A stretch of DNA of 64,000 bases, taken from the NCBI GenBank assembly GCA_030141605.1, contig JAQGDQ010000715.1, positions 1-64,000 of the forward strand, read 5' to 3'. A model generated the notes under the pieces. The model ran no database searches. It saw only the letters and a program-made list of their open reading frames with translations, and had not been told where the DNA came from. A program made the translations under genes and the position numbers. Shown in pieces: positions 25,111-36,589 of this stretch; position 1 is the first letter of the stretch; each line of letters starts with the position of its first letter. The DNA is from Tubiluchus corallicola. Lineage: Eukaryota; Priapulida; Priapulimorpha; Priapulimorphida; Tubiluchidae.

Positions 25111-28100
25111 ATGTCAATGGATTTGAGCTCAGCTAGGAACAAACTTGGTGATGTTCTCCTCAATCTGGTGTTGAAAAGAGAAGATAGCCCAGTGGCATCG
25201 GACGATGATTCAAAACCACCAATAGATGCTACACTTCACTCGTAAGTTTGTTAAAATCTTCAAAATTTTATTTCTATTTGTAGTTACTATTCCTGTTTAT
25301 TATTTATTCCTGTTCGGGGCATTCAACATGTTATTATTGCCTATGATTTAGTAGTTTAGTTTTAACACTTCTGAAGTGTTAAAATGTTAAAATTGTTAGC
25401 TTAATCAAGTTATTTTAATTTTATATACTATTAACAAATAATAGTCTTTCTATCTTTTATATCATCTCATATATGAGCTTCATTCATTACATCATTCCAT
25501 TTTAAGCACTAATGTTTTTTTTTTATCACGATTCACTTTAAATTTTCAGATTATCTCCATTACTTTTTTTTCTATCACTGTGTGGGACAATCTAACAAGC
25601 CCTGCTTTTTGATTGCCCGCAACACGTTTACCTTCGTGTATAAGTGAACAGTGTTTGAGGCTTTTCCTGTGCAGTATTTCTTATTTGTATTATATCCATT
25701 GTAGGCCCGTTCACTAGATATTGTATATGTAACCATTGTAAATGTGTAATGTGAAATAAATGACTTATGACTTAACAATAATGACTTACTACAGTCAAAT
25801 CTTGTTATAACTCCCACTTGATAATGCCAACTTTGCTTAATGCCCGAATTTTCGGCAAAACAAAATACATGTCTATATTTGCATAGACATATATGCATGT
25901 ATTAATGCAGGGGTGTGCAAATTGCGGCTCGCGGGCCACTTGCGGCCTGCCGGGAGAATTTGTGCGGCCCGCAAAGAGATTTGTCAACCTAATGAAAGTG
26001 TGGCCCGGGCGATTAATTGAGTGTATCCAGCTGAAGTCTGTGCCACGATCCCAAAGATAGTGCGGTTAGTTTTTTCTACTAGATCGGATGCCATTAACCC
26101 TTACAAGACAGTTGTAGCTTAATGTCACTGTACTACACAGACTGTGTGATACACATTACTAATATGCATTGTAATGAAATTACCACTATGTGTCCTGAAA
26201 GTAGAACTATATGGTTTGTAACATAAATTTTAATAACTTCTAAAATAGTTTCTTGAGTGTAGTAGTAATGATGTACGCAGGTCGGATGCAAAAAAAATCG
26301 TTATTAAGCCTTTCTGTACTTGGCTCCTTGATCAAACTGCCTGTGGCCTGCAGGAATTGCGAGAAAGTTTAATGTGGCCCGGCTAGTCAGATAATTTGCA
26401 CACCCCTGTATTAATGCATGTCCTTATAATGCCACACTTGCTTTGTGCCAACAAGTAGGCAGTACAAAGAGGTTTACCTGTAAAGGTATACTGTTAATTT
26501 AGTTTGAACAAATTATCTTCGCTTCTGGCCTGGAACAGTTAACTGCATTTTGATTTGGATGATATCTGTCTTTGATGAAAAGTGAAATAGCTTACCGATT
26601 GACATGGGTTTTGCAATGTACTGGCAGTTCGATGAGAAAACTAGGTATCTATTTCACTTGAGATTGGCAGGCGAAAAGCATTGTGGGGTGCATTGGTGAA
26701 CGGTGAAGCACCGTTGAGTTTCACCCTATTGACTCAACATTTGTGAATGTTATGGGGATTTGAGACCATACTGAGATGATCGGATGATCAGAACCTCTGG
26801 GCAGATAATCAGGGGATTGAGTTGTAAGCAAAGACAAAGCAAGACATTAGCTAAACTTATGCATTTTTCATCCTTTGTGTTTTTTTTGGTGCCACATATT
26901 GATCAATTTGTAACTAAAATTGTCGATTTTTGGGCTGAGAGTTTGCAGTTTTTATGTATCTTGTGCCTGATTTTGTTGTTACTGCAGACTGTCTTCACCT
27001 GCTACGAGTCCATCAAAAAGGCAATCAGGCAGTGGTAGATCAGCGAGAAAGAAGAGGAAGAAAGAGACGGCAACACGTGAAGGAAGTGGCTACCATCGTA
27101 TGCACATTTTTTTAATCTATGTTCTCATTAGTTTTTTTAACTCTTGCTTTGTTCCATTGTTGTATTAAAAGACTGTATCATGGCGCATTCAGACTGGTTT
27201 ATAGTATTAGCATGCTACCATCAATTCTTATTGTAAAACTTAAATTTCAAAAAGACTGCAGAGATTTCTCAAAATGATTAATCAATCAAAACTTACCAAA
27301 CAGAATTTTTAACTAAAATTTTGCATGACGCTTCTCATGTTGCGCCCGCCCACTAAACAGTCTATCGGAACTATGCGCCCAGCACAATTAAGGTGATTTG
27401 GACTTAACAAAACATTTTGCTAATGGCTGTGGTGACATATACAACTTATGGTCATTATACTATTTCGTATTAAACAGTCTCGTAATTATTATGGGACATT
27501 TCATTATTTATTCAAGTGCAGTTAAACCTCGTCACAACGCCCCCTTTATAATGCCAACCTCTCTAACACCCACATTTTTTGGTAAAAACAAATAGATATG
27601 TATTAATGCGTTTAGGTATAACGCCAAACTCAACTTAAGTAAAGCCAAATTTTTTTGTAGTTCTAAAGAAGGCTGTATAAAGAGGTTTGAGTGTAACACA
27701 CTATATTAATTTTTACACTTAACTTCATCAATGATTGTCAGTTAGATCACCTAAGACAGAGGTGTGCAAACTGCAGCCCGCCGAGAGATCTTGTGCGCCG
27801 CCCCCCCCCCCCCTTATAGAACGTGCGGGCCATGCAATTGTCAACGTAATGAAAGTGCGGCCCATGCAATCCAGCTGAAGTCTGCGCCAATATCGCAAAG
27901 ATAGTGCGGGTAGTTTTTTCCTCTAGATCGGATGGCGTTAACCCTTACAAGACCGTTGTCACTTAATGTCATTGTTGGACTTGACGAAATATATGGTTTT
28001 TAATATAAATTTTAATAACTTCTAGAATAGTTTCTTGAGTGTACTAGCGCAGTAGTAATGATGTGCGCAAATCGGATGCAAAAAATCGTTATTAGGTCCT

Positions 28101-31100
28101 ACTGTACTTTGCTCTTTGATCAAACTGCATGTGGCCCACATGAATTGCGGGAATGTTTAATGTGGCCCGGCTAGTCAGATAATTTGCACACCCCTGGCCT
28201 AAGAAGTTACTATAAAAAGTATTACTGTTCATATTTGTATTAATGATAACTGAGCCGTACTGAAATGATATTAAAGTCACGTTGCTCAGATTTTGAGACA
28301 CTATTCCTTAGATACATTTCGTGTATAAAATTCTACTTTGTTGTTTAGATACCTACGTCATGAAGCTATTTGATCGGTCAGTCGATCTTGCCCAGTTCTC
28401 GGAAGACACTCCGTTGTATCCTATCTGCCGGGCCTGGATGAAGAACGACCCAGACAACCAGAATCTGTATCCGAAGCAGGAAGACGTTCAGGACACTATT
28501 GTAAACCCGGGCATTGGGGTAAACTATTTTTGTTATGTTATATATCATCTACAGTTGGACCAATAAATGTGTATGCTCTAGTGCAGGGGTGTGCAAATTG
28601 CGGCCCGCCGAGAGAATTTGTGCAGCCCGCGAAGAGATTTGTCAACCTAATGAAAGTGCGGCCCGGGCGATTAATTGAGTTCATCCAGCTGAAGTCCGTG
28701 CCACGATCCCAAAGATAGTGCGGGTAGTTTTTTCTACTAGATCGGATGCCATTAACCCTTACAAGACGGTTGTAGCTTAATGTCACTGTACTACACAGAC
28801 TGTGCGATACACATTACTAACATGCATTGTAATGAAATTACCACTATCTGTCCTGAAAGTAGAAATATATGGTTTGTATTATAAATTTTAATAAATTCTA
28901 AAATAGTTTCTTGAGTGTAGTAGTAAAGATGTACGCGCGTCGGATGCAAAAAAAATCGTTATTAGGCCTTTCTGTACTTGGCTCCTTGATCAAACTGCCT
29001 GTGGCCCGCAGGAATTGCAGGAAAGTTTAATGTGGCCCGGCTAGTCAGATAATTTGCACACCCCTGTTCTAGTGGGAATCATTTTAGTCAATACTGCGTG
29101 ACTTATTGGACTGGTTTCAAAATCAGCGTACTGTTTTTTGTGTAGGATGAGTTTCAAATGAACGTTTATCGTTTACCACCTCCGGTGCCACCTGATCCAG
29201 AAAAACCTCACTACAGCAACCGCATTCCGAATCCATTGCCAAAAGAGAGCATACAAAACAATTCCTTTGTAAGTTGGAACTTCGTTAAGCTGCATATTGC
29301 ATTTAACGTCTTAAAGCTAACAGTAATATTTTTTGTGTTGTCCTACGAGGAACTCTGATGAGCCGGCTGTTATAAATTTACTGGTTTAATTTGTACATAT
29401 GTGTGTTGCCAGTTTTTCTCTAGAAAGTTGATTTTTGGCACATGGACAGTGTGTGGGAGAGAGTCGAAACTTCTTGATTTTTGGATCACTTGACACACGT
29501 TTGATTTCTATACATTTTTTTAAAAAAGATGTGTCGATTGGCAATGCATGTAGGCCAACGACCAGACTTTTGCTCTAGTCCGATAGATAGCAGCAATGAC
29601 ACAGACAATTGTGTAGACAATGATGTCTTCATGCTTTGCAGTTAATGCATAGGAGCTATTCATAAAACCATTGTTCATTTTTAATTGTAATGTTTTGGGC
29701 TAAACTCAGAATCAGACGTCAAGACTTAGATAATCATTACATGTTGATCTTGAACCATTGTAGAAAGTAATGTAAAAGAATTGAGATACGTTCCAGCGAA
29801 GAAAATTTTTGCTGCTAAATTCATACGAACTAAATGATTTAGTGAGTTTTATTCATATTTCTACTAGTAACGTTTCGCTTATTAGTTATCCTTCGGTTTT
29901 CTTGAAATCACAATTTTCTTACCAATAGCTAGTGGTTTCGCTTTCATTAACATTGAAGCCCACTATACATAGCCAGTTAGTGGTTAAACACTGCCTAGTA
30001 AAAGCTGTGGAAGTTGTAACTGTATATTTTTAGGTGCTGCCATCTATTGACTAATCACTTTACATTTACTAGCCAAACTCACCCCTAGTATAATTGTTCG
30101 GTCCAGTGAATATGCATACTCACTGGATCTCCCCCTATTTTACTGTAATGGTATTTGTGAAGCCAGGTTTGCATAATTACTTCTACCTATATATACTGGC
30201 TGGATTCTACTTCTAGTCACTCTCTGTCACGTTCTCAGTGCAGTGCAGTCGTGCTACACACTGTCTAACTCACACTCTCAGTGCAGTGCAGCAGTCGTGA
30301 TCTTCATTTTACTCATGTGTATTTAGTCTAATAAACGTTTTCAGTTTTGTGCAGATATGTAGTACAGTGTTTTATTCTTGTTCTACAAAGTGTTCAACTA
30401 CAACCTCATACATGACTTTCACAAAAGCTAAGCATTGGGGTGTTTTGGGGAAAATTTCACAAAGTACTATTCTGGCTGCCATACCAACATGTTACAGACA
30501 AAATTCCTTGGCATAAAGTTTGAACTCAAGTCTCTGCTGGTCTCTTCAGTTTTGATCAGTATAAACCGCAAACCGATCTTGCTTGATACAAAGGCTAACA
30601 TTTAGTACGTTGTCAGTCGGGAAGCAGAAACATAGAATAATTGTACTGTTTTACATTAGTGGTACATTTTTAAAACAGAATATTACAAAATACTGTTTCA
30701 GTGCTTCGAATTAGGTATAAAAATAGTTGTAAAGCAAATAAAAATGCCTTTGAGCAAAGTAAAAAAAAATCATCGTGAAAAGGAAACGTCGTTAAGTGAG
30801 TAAAAGGTGTCAAATATTCAGCATTGTTAAAATGAAATGTCGCTAAATGGGGAGCCATTAAGCGCGGTCTTACTGTACGTGGAAATCATAATGTAAAAAA
30901 AACAAAAGATTAATAAATCAAATTATGACATGGGATAATGATAAATGTATTGGATGTTGGAGGAGGGTTGTGAATGAAAATAATGCAACGTGGTGAAATA
31001 TAAAAACGCATTACACCCTCTTAATGGAATTTGTGAAAGTCATTTTTGAAGTTGTTCATCACTCACTTTGCTATGATTGAGTTTAGGCACAGTACTATAA

Positions 31101-31630
31101 ACAAGAATAAAAATCTATAATACATCTTTGCACTGCACACAACAGAAAAGTGTTTATTAAAACTACAGACACATGAGTAGCATGACTGCTGCACTGAACA
31201 CTGAGAGTGAGAGTGACTAGAAAGTAAAAACAGTCAGTATACAGGTATAGGACTTGACATATGCAGATTTGCACAGGCTTCACAACAACCATTACTTTTA
31301 AATAGGGAGAGGATCAGTGTGTATGCATTCACTGGACCATACAATTATACTGGGGGTAAGTCAGCTGGTAGAATGTAACAGGATTATCCCATAGATGGCA
31401 GCACTAATTATAATGTACAATTCTAACTTCCACAGAATTGTCATTGTTGAATCTACATCTTGTAGGATATAAACACAGCGCCACCCATTGACAGGCTCCT
31501 CTTGAGTCATCTCCATCGTTGGAAGAGCATACGCGAGAGCTGGAAGGCAAAGATAGAAGAGAACGAGGAACGCTACATCGAAAGCACAACAATTCTGAAG
31601 AGTATGTTTCAAGAAACTCATCCGCAATGA
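25111..31630 (+). CDS. LIN37: LIN37, subunit of the DREAM/MuvB complex (five coding exons)
   Basis: Coding exons are 25111-25241, 26988-27097, 28349-28518, 29146-29268 and 31466-31630. All have GT-AG borders and matching phases (2, 1, 0, 0), giving 232 residues ending at TGA 31628. The protein has a short helical N-terminus ([17 protein letters not shown]), a basic ARKKRKK stretch, and the hallmark [20 protein letters not shown] followed by [10 protein letters not shown] proline-rich [15 protein letters not shown] segment and a C-terminal [13 protein letters not shown] helix region follow. These agree in order and sequence with vertebrate LIN37 (about 246 residues). LIN37 is a core MuvB subunit that, with LIN9, LIN52, LIN54 and RBBP4, represses cell-cycle genes in the nucleus. 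An acceptor-like site ends at 25098, so a 5' UTR exon may lie upstream. All four introns carry transposon copies. Confidence 0.93.
25790..26482. mobile_element. Tigger/pogo-like MITE interrupted by a hAT-like copy
   Basis: It begins TACAGTCAAATCTTGTTATA and ends GAGGTTTACCTGTA, imperfect inverted repeats with TA at both edges. It lies in LIN37 intron 1 and is split by the element at 25908-26408. Confidence 0.6.
25908..26408 (+). mobile_element. hAT-like non-autonomous element, family 1 copy 2
   Basis: Termini CAGGGGTGTGCAAATTGCGG and AATTTGCACACCCCTG, with a perfect 8-bp target duplication TATTAATG (25900-25907 and 26409-26416). It is nested in the older MITE in LIN37 intron 1 and has no transposase. 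Confidence 0.88.
27518..27695. mobile_element. Tigger/pogo-like MITE
   Basis: It starts CAGTTAAACCTCGTCACAAC and ends AAAGAGGTTTGAGTGTA. Its inner sequence (ATAATGCCAACCTCT, GTAAAAACAAATAGATATG) parallels the MITE at 25790. It lies in LIN37 intron 2. Confidence 0.6.
27757..28196 (+). mobile_element. hAT-like non-autonomous element, family 1 copy 3
   Basis: Ends CAGAGGTGTGCAAACTGC and TTTGCACACCCCTG, flanks ACCTAAGA and GCCTAAGA (seven of eight). A C-run at about 27801-27813 interrupts the left part. It lies in LIN37 intron 2. Confidence 0.82.
28584..29066 (+). mobile_element. hAT-like non-autonomous element, family 1 copy 4
   Basis: Ends CAGGGGTGTGCAAATTGCGG and TTTGCACACCCCTG, flanks CTCTAGTG and TTCTAGTG (seven of eight). 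It lies in LIN37 intron 3, between the exon at 28349 and the exon at 29146. Confidence 0.86.
30006..30387 (+). mobile_element. Solo-LTR-like repeat, family A copy 2
   Basis: It starts TGTGGAAGTTGTAACTGT and ends TTGTTCTACA. A TATATATACTGG box near 30188 is followed by AATAAA near 30331, an order typical of an LTR (U3-R-U5). No clear target duplication. It lies in LIN37 intron 4. Confidence 0.62.
31092..31434 (-). mobile_element. Solo-LTR-like repeat, family A copy 3
   Basis: A diverged reverse copy of family A ending CTAACTTCCACA at 31434, only about 30 bp before the acceptor of the last LIN37 exon. Its left limit is approximate. Confidence 0.55.
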
Positions 31631-32157
31631 AACTGGATATTAATAACAGTTATTTTCATGTAAATAGTAAAGCATGTAGGTAATAAAATGATTGTAAATG
31701 TATAACTTGTGCATGCAGTTATTTTTACTAACTTCAGTTAAGCAATGTTGAGTCTAGTTAGTAAATGGATGGATGACAGCTGCTTCATTTGCCATACATC
31801 ATCCAGCTGTTTGCCTCTTTCGCAAAGGCTGTGCATCCAAATGTGTGAAACACCTCTGCTGGTTCAGTGTCTCACTTTAGAGGATTAGTGGACTATTGCT
31901 GATAATAAAATAACCCTAATACAGGGCTATCACTTGAATGTTGGATACTGGCTTGCAAAGTACTGAACTGTGTTAAACAAACATCGACCAACAAATTTAA
32001 CCCAGTTTGGTTCTAAGGAGAGAACAGTTTTTGCATTTATTGAGCCCTTTCCCTGAGCAAGCCATTTGAATTTCACATGCTGTACAAATCTACATGTTTG
32101 AGCTAAGTAGTCTGCTGCTGTCTTTGCACCTTGATCAATATGTCACATTGTTCAATA
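31631..32157. other. LIN37 3' UTR and intergenic sequence
   Basis: A polyadenylation signal AATAAA lies near 31682, about 50 bp after the LIN37 stop. Nothing else was recognised. Confidence 0.5.
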
Positions 32158-32513
32158 TACACTTGAACTTCCTTATACCGCTTACTTTGGGACTGCAAAA
32201 AAGTTAGAATTAAGCGAATTTGGCATTATATCAAGGCACATTAATACATACATGTCTATGCAAATGCAGACAATTTGTTTTGCCAAAAAGGTGATGGCTA
32301 CACATGGTTAGCATTATAAAATGGGGCATCATAATGAAGTTTAAAAATGCAGACAATTTGTTTTGCCAAAAAGGTGATGGCTACACATGGTTAGCATTAT
32401 AAAATGGGGCATCATAATGAAGTTTAAAAATGCAGACAATTTGTTTTGCCAAAAAGGTGATGGCTACACGTGGTTAGGATTATAAAATGGGGCAATAATG
32501 AAGTTTAACTGTA
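32158..32513. mobile_element. Tigger/pogo-like MITE with an internal 83-bp triplication
   Basis: The left end TACACTTGAACTTCCTTATA and right end AATGAAGTTTAACTGTA are imperfect inverted repeats with TA at the edges. Inside, an 83-bp unit starting AAATGCAGACAATTTG begins at 32262, 32345 and 32428. The last copy runs into the right end. Confidence 0.65.
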
Positions 32514-33287
32514 TCATCACTTTCATGTACTTTACCATATTCCAGCATTATAAAATATTAAACACACTTTTTATACCCCCAGTTTCGAAGGATGCCCAAT
32601 TTATAGAGACCATTATCATTGGATAGAAGTCCAAACCAGAGGAGAATCTAACGCACTTTAGTGTGAACAACTGTGAAATCCAAGGCTGTTGATTTCTTAT
32701 ACAGTTCGGCTTTAAGACAGAATCCAGTCGATCACATAAAACCCAACCAGGCAGAAGCGGTTCACCTGACTGTCACCTAACCATTTACTTCCCAGATTCA
32801 GCACTGCTTTATTTCTGTTGTTAAGTGCTCGCTATCACATGCTATCGCCACTCAAACATCCTGGTTGAATGACTAACAATTGGTCAAAATTTGCATTGTC
32901 CTGAATGCAAAATGTGCTGCCCTCTGTGAAACAAAATTTGAATTTAATGCTTAAAATTAGAAGCTGTACTATGCAGTGTTTTGGGGTCTAAACTATGAGA
33001 TTCAAAGTATGAATTTTCAATCAATTTCAGACAATTTTTATTGTGCCTGTCTTCAGTTAACTAACAAACCTTGATTAATCTTGTTTAACAATTAGCTTTG
33101 TTCAATACATAGGAAGATATATCATTCTCACACCAGCAGTACTTAATTTCATCTTAATGATTCTATTGCTGTTAATGCGAATGTAAATAATGAGACACAT
33201 AGCAGTACAGGATTTCAATGAAGAGGAAATTTGACTTAAACACGTAATTAATTAGTCTCTGCTCTATCGCAGTGACCACTCGCTAAC
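32514..33287. other. Non-coding, nothing recognised
   Basis: No exon or repeat border was supported. Confidence 0.4.
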
Positions 33288-33886
33288 CAGGGCCGGAACT
33301 AGATGTGGCAAGGAGGGGGGGGGGCGCAAAAATTTCCTGGGAGGGCGAGGTATCCGAAGTGGTTAAATAATGGTTAAGCCAATTTTTAACCCCTTTTATA
33401 CTGCATGCAGGCCTATTGTTAGCATGTGTGTAGGACGGCGTAGCGGACAGAGCAATAATGAGAAAATTAACTCTCAGTTAACCTAACGTTTTCAATGTGC
33501 CTCTAACTAAATTGTTATTTGCAGAAATTTATCACACACAAGTTTTAAGAAAATAATACGCAGGAAATAATGTCAAAATGAAATGTGGAACGATACTTCC
33601 TTGGACAAAAAAGTCTAAAGTTTTCAAAAAGTCTCAAATTTCAGCATGGTACCACTGCTACACCAGCATAGAGTCTGTGACTGCGTGTGGTCCCTGTAGG
33701 CCTACACTGTGATAGGCACCTCTGTGCACACTGAGTTTTGTCTGCACGCACATTGAAGCTACCAAACATTTTTTTACCTAATTCTAATTCATATTGAAAA
33801 TGATTACATGCGAACTGCAATTTTCACTGCAAAAAAACTCATTTGTCCGATTTTGCAGGGGGCGCCCCCCCCTCGCTACGCCCCTG
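33288..33886. mobile_element. hAT-like element, family 2
   Basis: Left end CAGGGCCGGAACTAGATGTG and right end CCTCGCTACGCCCCTG are imperfect inverted repeats. Flanks TCGCTAAC and TCACTAAC agree at seven of eight bases, as for hAT target duplications. About 600 bp, with no transposase frame. Confidence 0.75.
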
Positions 33887-34533
33887 TCACTAACTCCTCG
33901 TTGCTCTTTTCAGCCCTCTTAACTTGTTTTATTCTTAACTCATTCACTGTGTTTTTTCTTGGTACTCTTTTTCTTTTTTTACTATCACATAACTCTAACA
34001 AGCTCTCATTTTAGACTTGAAACTACCATTAAATATTATAGTCCAACAGACTAAAATTTTCAATCTCTGACAATGATCTTGTTCGAAATGTGTAATTTTT
34101 ATGATGATGTAATGATTACGTGTTACGTCAAAATAAAATGAACTTGAACAGAAACAGTTTTGAACAAATTTATCCATTTTACATACATCTGTATATTGCA
34201 GCTTATTATTACTAGTTCTGACATGTTGATGTGTGTACACCTAGTAAATCTTACTTTTATTACATCAGATATTAATAATGACTCTTATTTACAAAAAGGT
34301 TACAAAACTTCATATAATTTAACTCGTACATGGCCACCACATTTACAAATGATAGTTTTTACATTTACAAAGAGATAAAAAAATCATCATGCAACTTTGC
34401 TATTACACGGAAAAATTACGAACTACAACGTGTACAAAGAATGATGTCTATAAAGACGTAATATTAATTGCGCATTATTATAATCAAGTTTATTTTTGAG
34501 ATGTAACAAACAAGCTTCTAAAGTTCATGGAAG
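33887..34533. other. Non-coding, possible LINE tail
   Basis: AAAATAAAATGAACTTGAAC near 34131-34150 resembles a LINE 3' tail. No coding sequence was supported. Confidence 0.3.
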
Positions 34534-35366
34534 TACAGTCTAGTCTCGTTATCTCGCCACTGTCCGTCTAGAGCAAATTTTTGGCGAGAGGCGAGTATGG
34601 CGAGATAACGGGAATATAACGAAGTTAGTCTAAATGTATATGCATAATAGTTGATTAACATAGTGTTCCTCTATATACATATAAAATATATTTTGCATTA
34701 TGATACCAATCAACATTAAATCAGAAATGAAAAAATGTCACAAAAATAATCTTAGAATGTTACTTTTTTATTTAAAAAACCTTTATTATATCTCCTACAC
34801 TTCTCCGGCTAACAGTGTCACCAAATTTCGCACTAAATACAGTAGCAATTTCCTGCAGTGTCTTTGAAGAATTATTCGTATGATAAATACAAATTTCCTT
34901 TTTTTGTTCAGGATTAAGACAAAACAGTTTTCGCTTCAGAGACATCATGTAAAGTTACTCACACTTTGTGGAAACTCAAACTTAAATGCAGCTTTGGTGT
35001 TATACAGTAAGGATATCGGTGACGCTTTAGTTTCTCTGCACATTAACCAACCACAGCACTCCTAATCTAATCCTGGTGAGACACACACTAGATTAATTAT
35101 GTCTGTCTATCGAGTACAGCAGCATTGTCTACATACCGCGGTTATATTGATCGACACGCTGTATATGTATTGATCGATTCACCTCTGAGTTTGTCTGTTT
35201 GGCAACATAACGAATATTGTTTACATAAGCACTCATCCTAGCATGACGTGGCGAGGGCGAGAAGCGAGGGTGGCAACTTAACGAGGTAAATATCAAAGCA
35301 GGAAATCCGTCCTGGTACTTTCTATGGCGAGAGACGAGTTTGGCGGCATAACGAGGCTAGACTGTA
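34534..35366 (-). mobile_element. Tigger/pogo-like element with internal deletion
   Basis: The ends TACAGTCTAGTCTCGTTATC and GCATAACGAGGCTAGACTGTA are inverted repeats of about 20 bp with TA at both edges. The minus strand keeps a transposase N-terminus (34772-34948), but the catalytic part is missing. Confidence 0.8.
34772..34948 (-). pseudogene. Tigger-type transposase N-terminal HTH remnant
   Basis: A 58-residue frame from ATG 34948 to TAA 34772 contains LKRKLFCLNPEQKKEIC, LQEIATVFSAKFG and VSRRSVGDIIK. This is the CENP-B N-terminal (psq-like) DNA-binding helix-turn-helix of Tigger transposases. It stops where the second HTH and DDE domain should begin, so it is a deletion product of its host element. 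Confidence 0.7.
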
Positions 35367-35958
35367 GTGATGGGCGATTAATTGATTTAATCTTAATTAC
35401 AACCATGTTTAAATCAATATACTTGGAAATTGCACAGTATCATAAAACTGAAAGTTTACCACAAAATCGAGATCAAAATTGAACACAGACTAACAGAATT
35501 AATTAATGATGAATAGATAAATTAATAATTAATAAATAACAAACAAAACTTATTTCATTCCAACGGAAAATGATAAAACAGAAAGTTTATAAAATTTTTG
35601 TGTGCTGTTGTCCTCAGTTGACCTTTCATCTGTTAAAAGAGTCTGGATTTTTTCTTCATTTTTCTCACCTTACGCAATGCCCACAATTGCAAGCAGGTGG
35701 CTTCAAATTCATTAGCATGTGACGTAGTCATAGAGCAGTTAATGAAAAAGTGGTGCGTGTCTATAAAAATAACTTGCAAGTACAAAAATGGCTGATAGCG
35801 ATGAAAGCCGAAAAGAATCTTATTGGCTATGTTTCACTGCAAGCATCGAAAAATATCGTAAAACACTAAAAAGTTGCCGCAAAAGATTTAATCGTAATAT
35901 CGAATTACAAGAGCATGATTATAGTCTAATTATAAGATCTCAAAGTCGTCCATCACTA
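35365..35958. mobile_element. Inverted-repeat element abutting the Tigger-like copy
   Basis: TAGTGATGGGCGA at the left and TCGTCCATCACTA at the right are near-perfect 13-bp inverted repeats, resembling hAT-type ends. It begins exactly where the previous element ends. Target duplication is not clear. Confidence 0.5.
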
Positions 35959-36589
35959 GCTGAATGACACTTCCTATTCTGTTAGCCTTGACTGCCTCAT
36001 GACTCCTGCACAACTCAGTCTTGGACAGTTGCACAATATTCAGAAACCAGATGGCAACCACGTTCAGAAATCTCAAACATGAATTGAAAATACTGATGAT
36101 GACATTTTCACCGTCAAAACTTACGCAGTTTGGCATCAGGTGGCGCCACGTAGAACACTAGTTGAAACCACCTGGTGAAGACAACTGAAAATAGAAAAAC
36201 AAACTTCTAAACAATAATTACCGATTCCATAATGGTAGGCTTGTGAAGCAAAAATACCCCCAATACCCCTGGACTGCTGTTGCAAACTCATTTATGTTGA
36301 CTGATTTGTTAAAAAAAACCAACCTTGTCAATCAAAACTTGCTTTTTTAGCAGAATAATTCATTTTTAGTCATTACTTGTATAATTGCCATTGTTATCAT
36401 CATCATATGCCCGGGATCACATTTGGCAGGCCGAATTCTAAAATTGTGGAAATTTGGGGAAATCATTTGGATGTGGTCCATTTTTTGTAGCTTTTTTAGA
36501 GCAAAAGAGTGAAAAATACTTACAGAATAGCTGCAAGATGCTAATAACTGATGTCTTACAATAGCAGAATAAGCTGCTAGTTGAAAAAT
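35959..36589. other. Non-coding, nothing recognised
   Basis: No supported gene or repeat. Confidence 0.4.

Noticed and set aside
31361-31627. Minus-strand frames of 88 and 62 residues
   Set aside because: They are antisense shadows of the last LIN37 exon.
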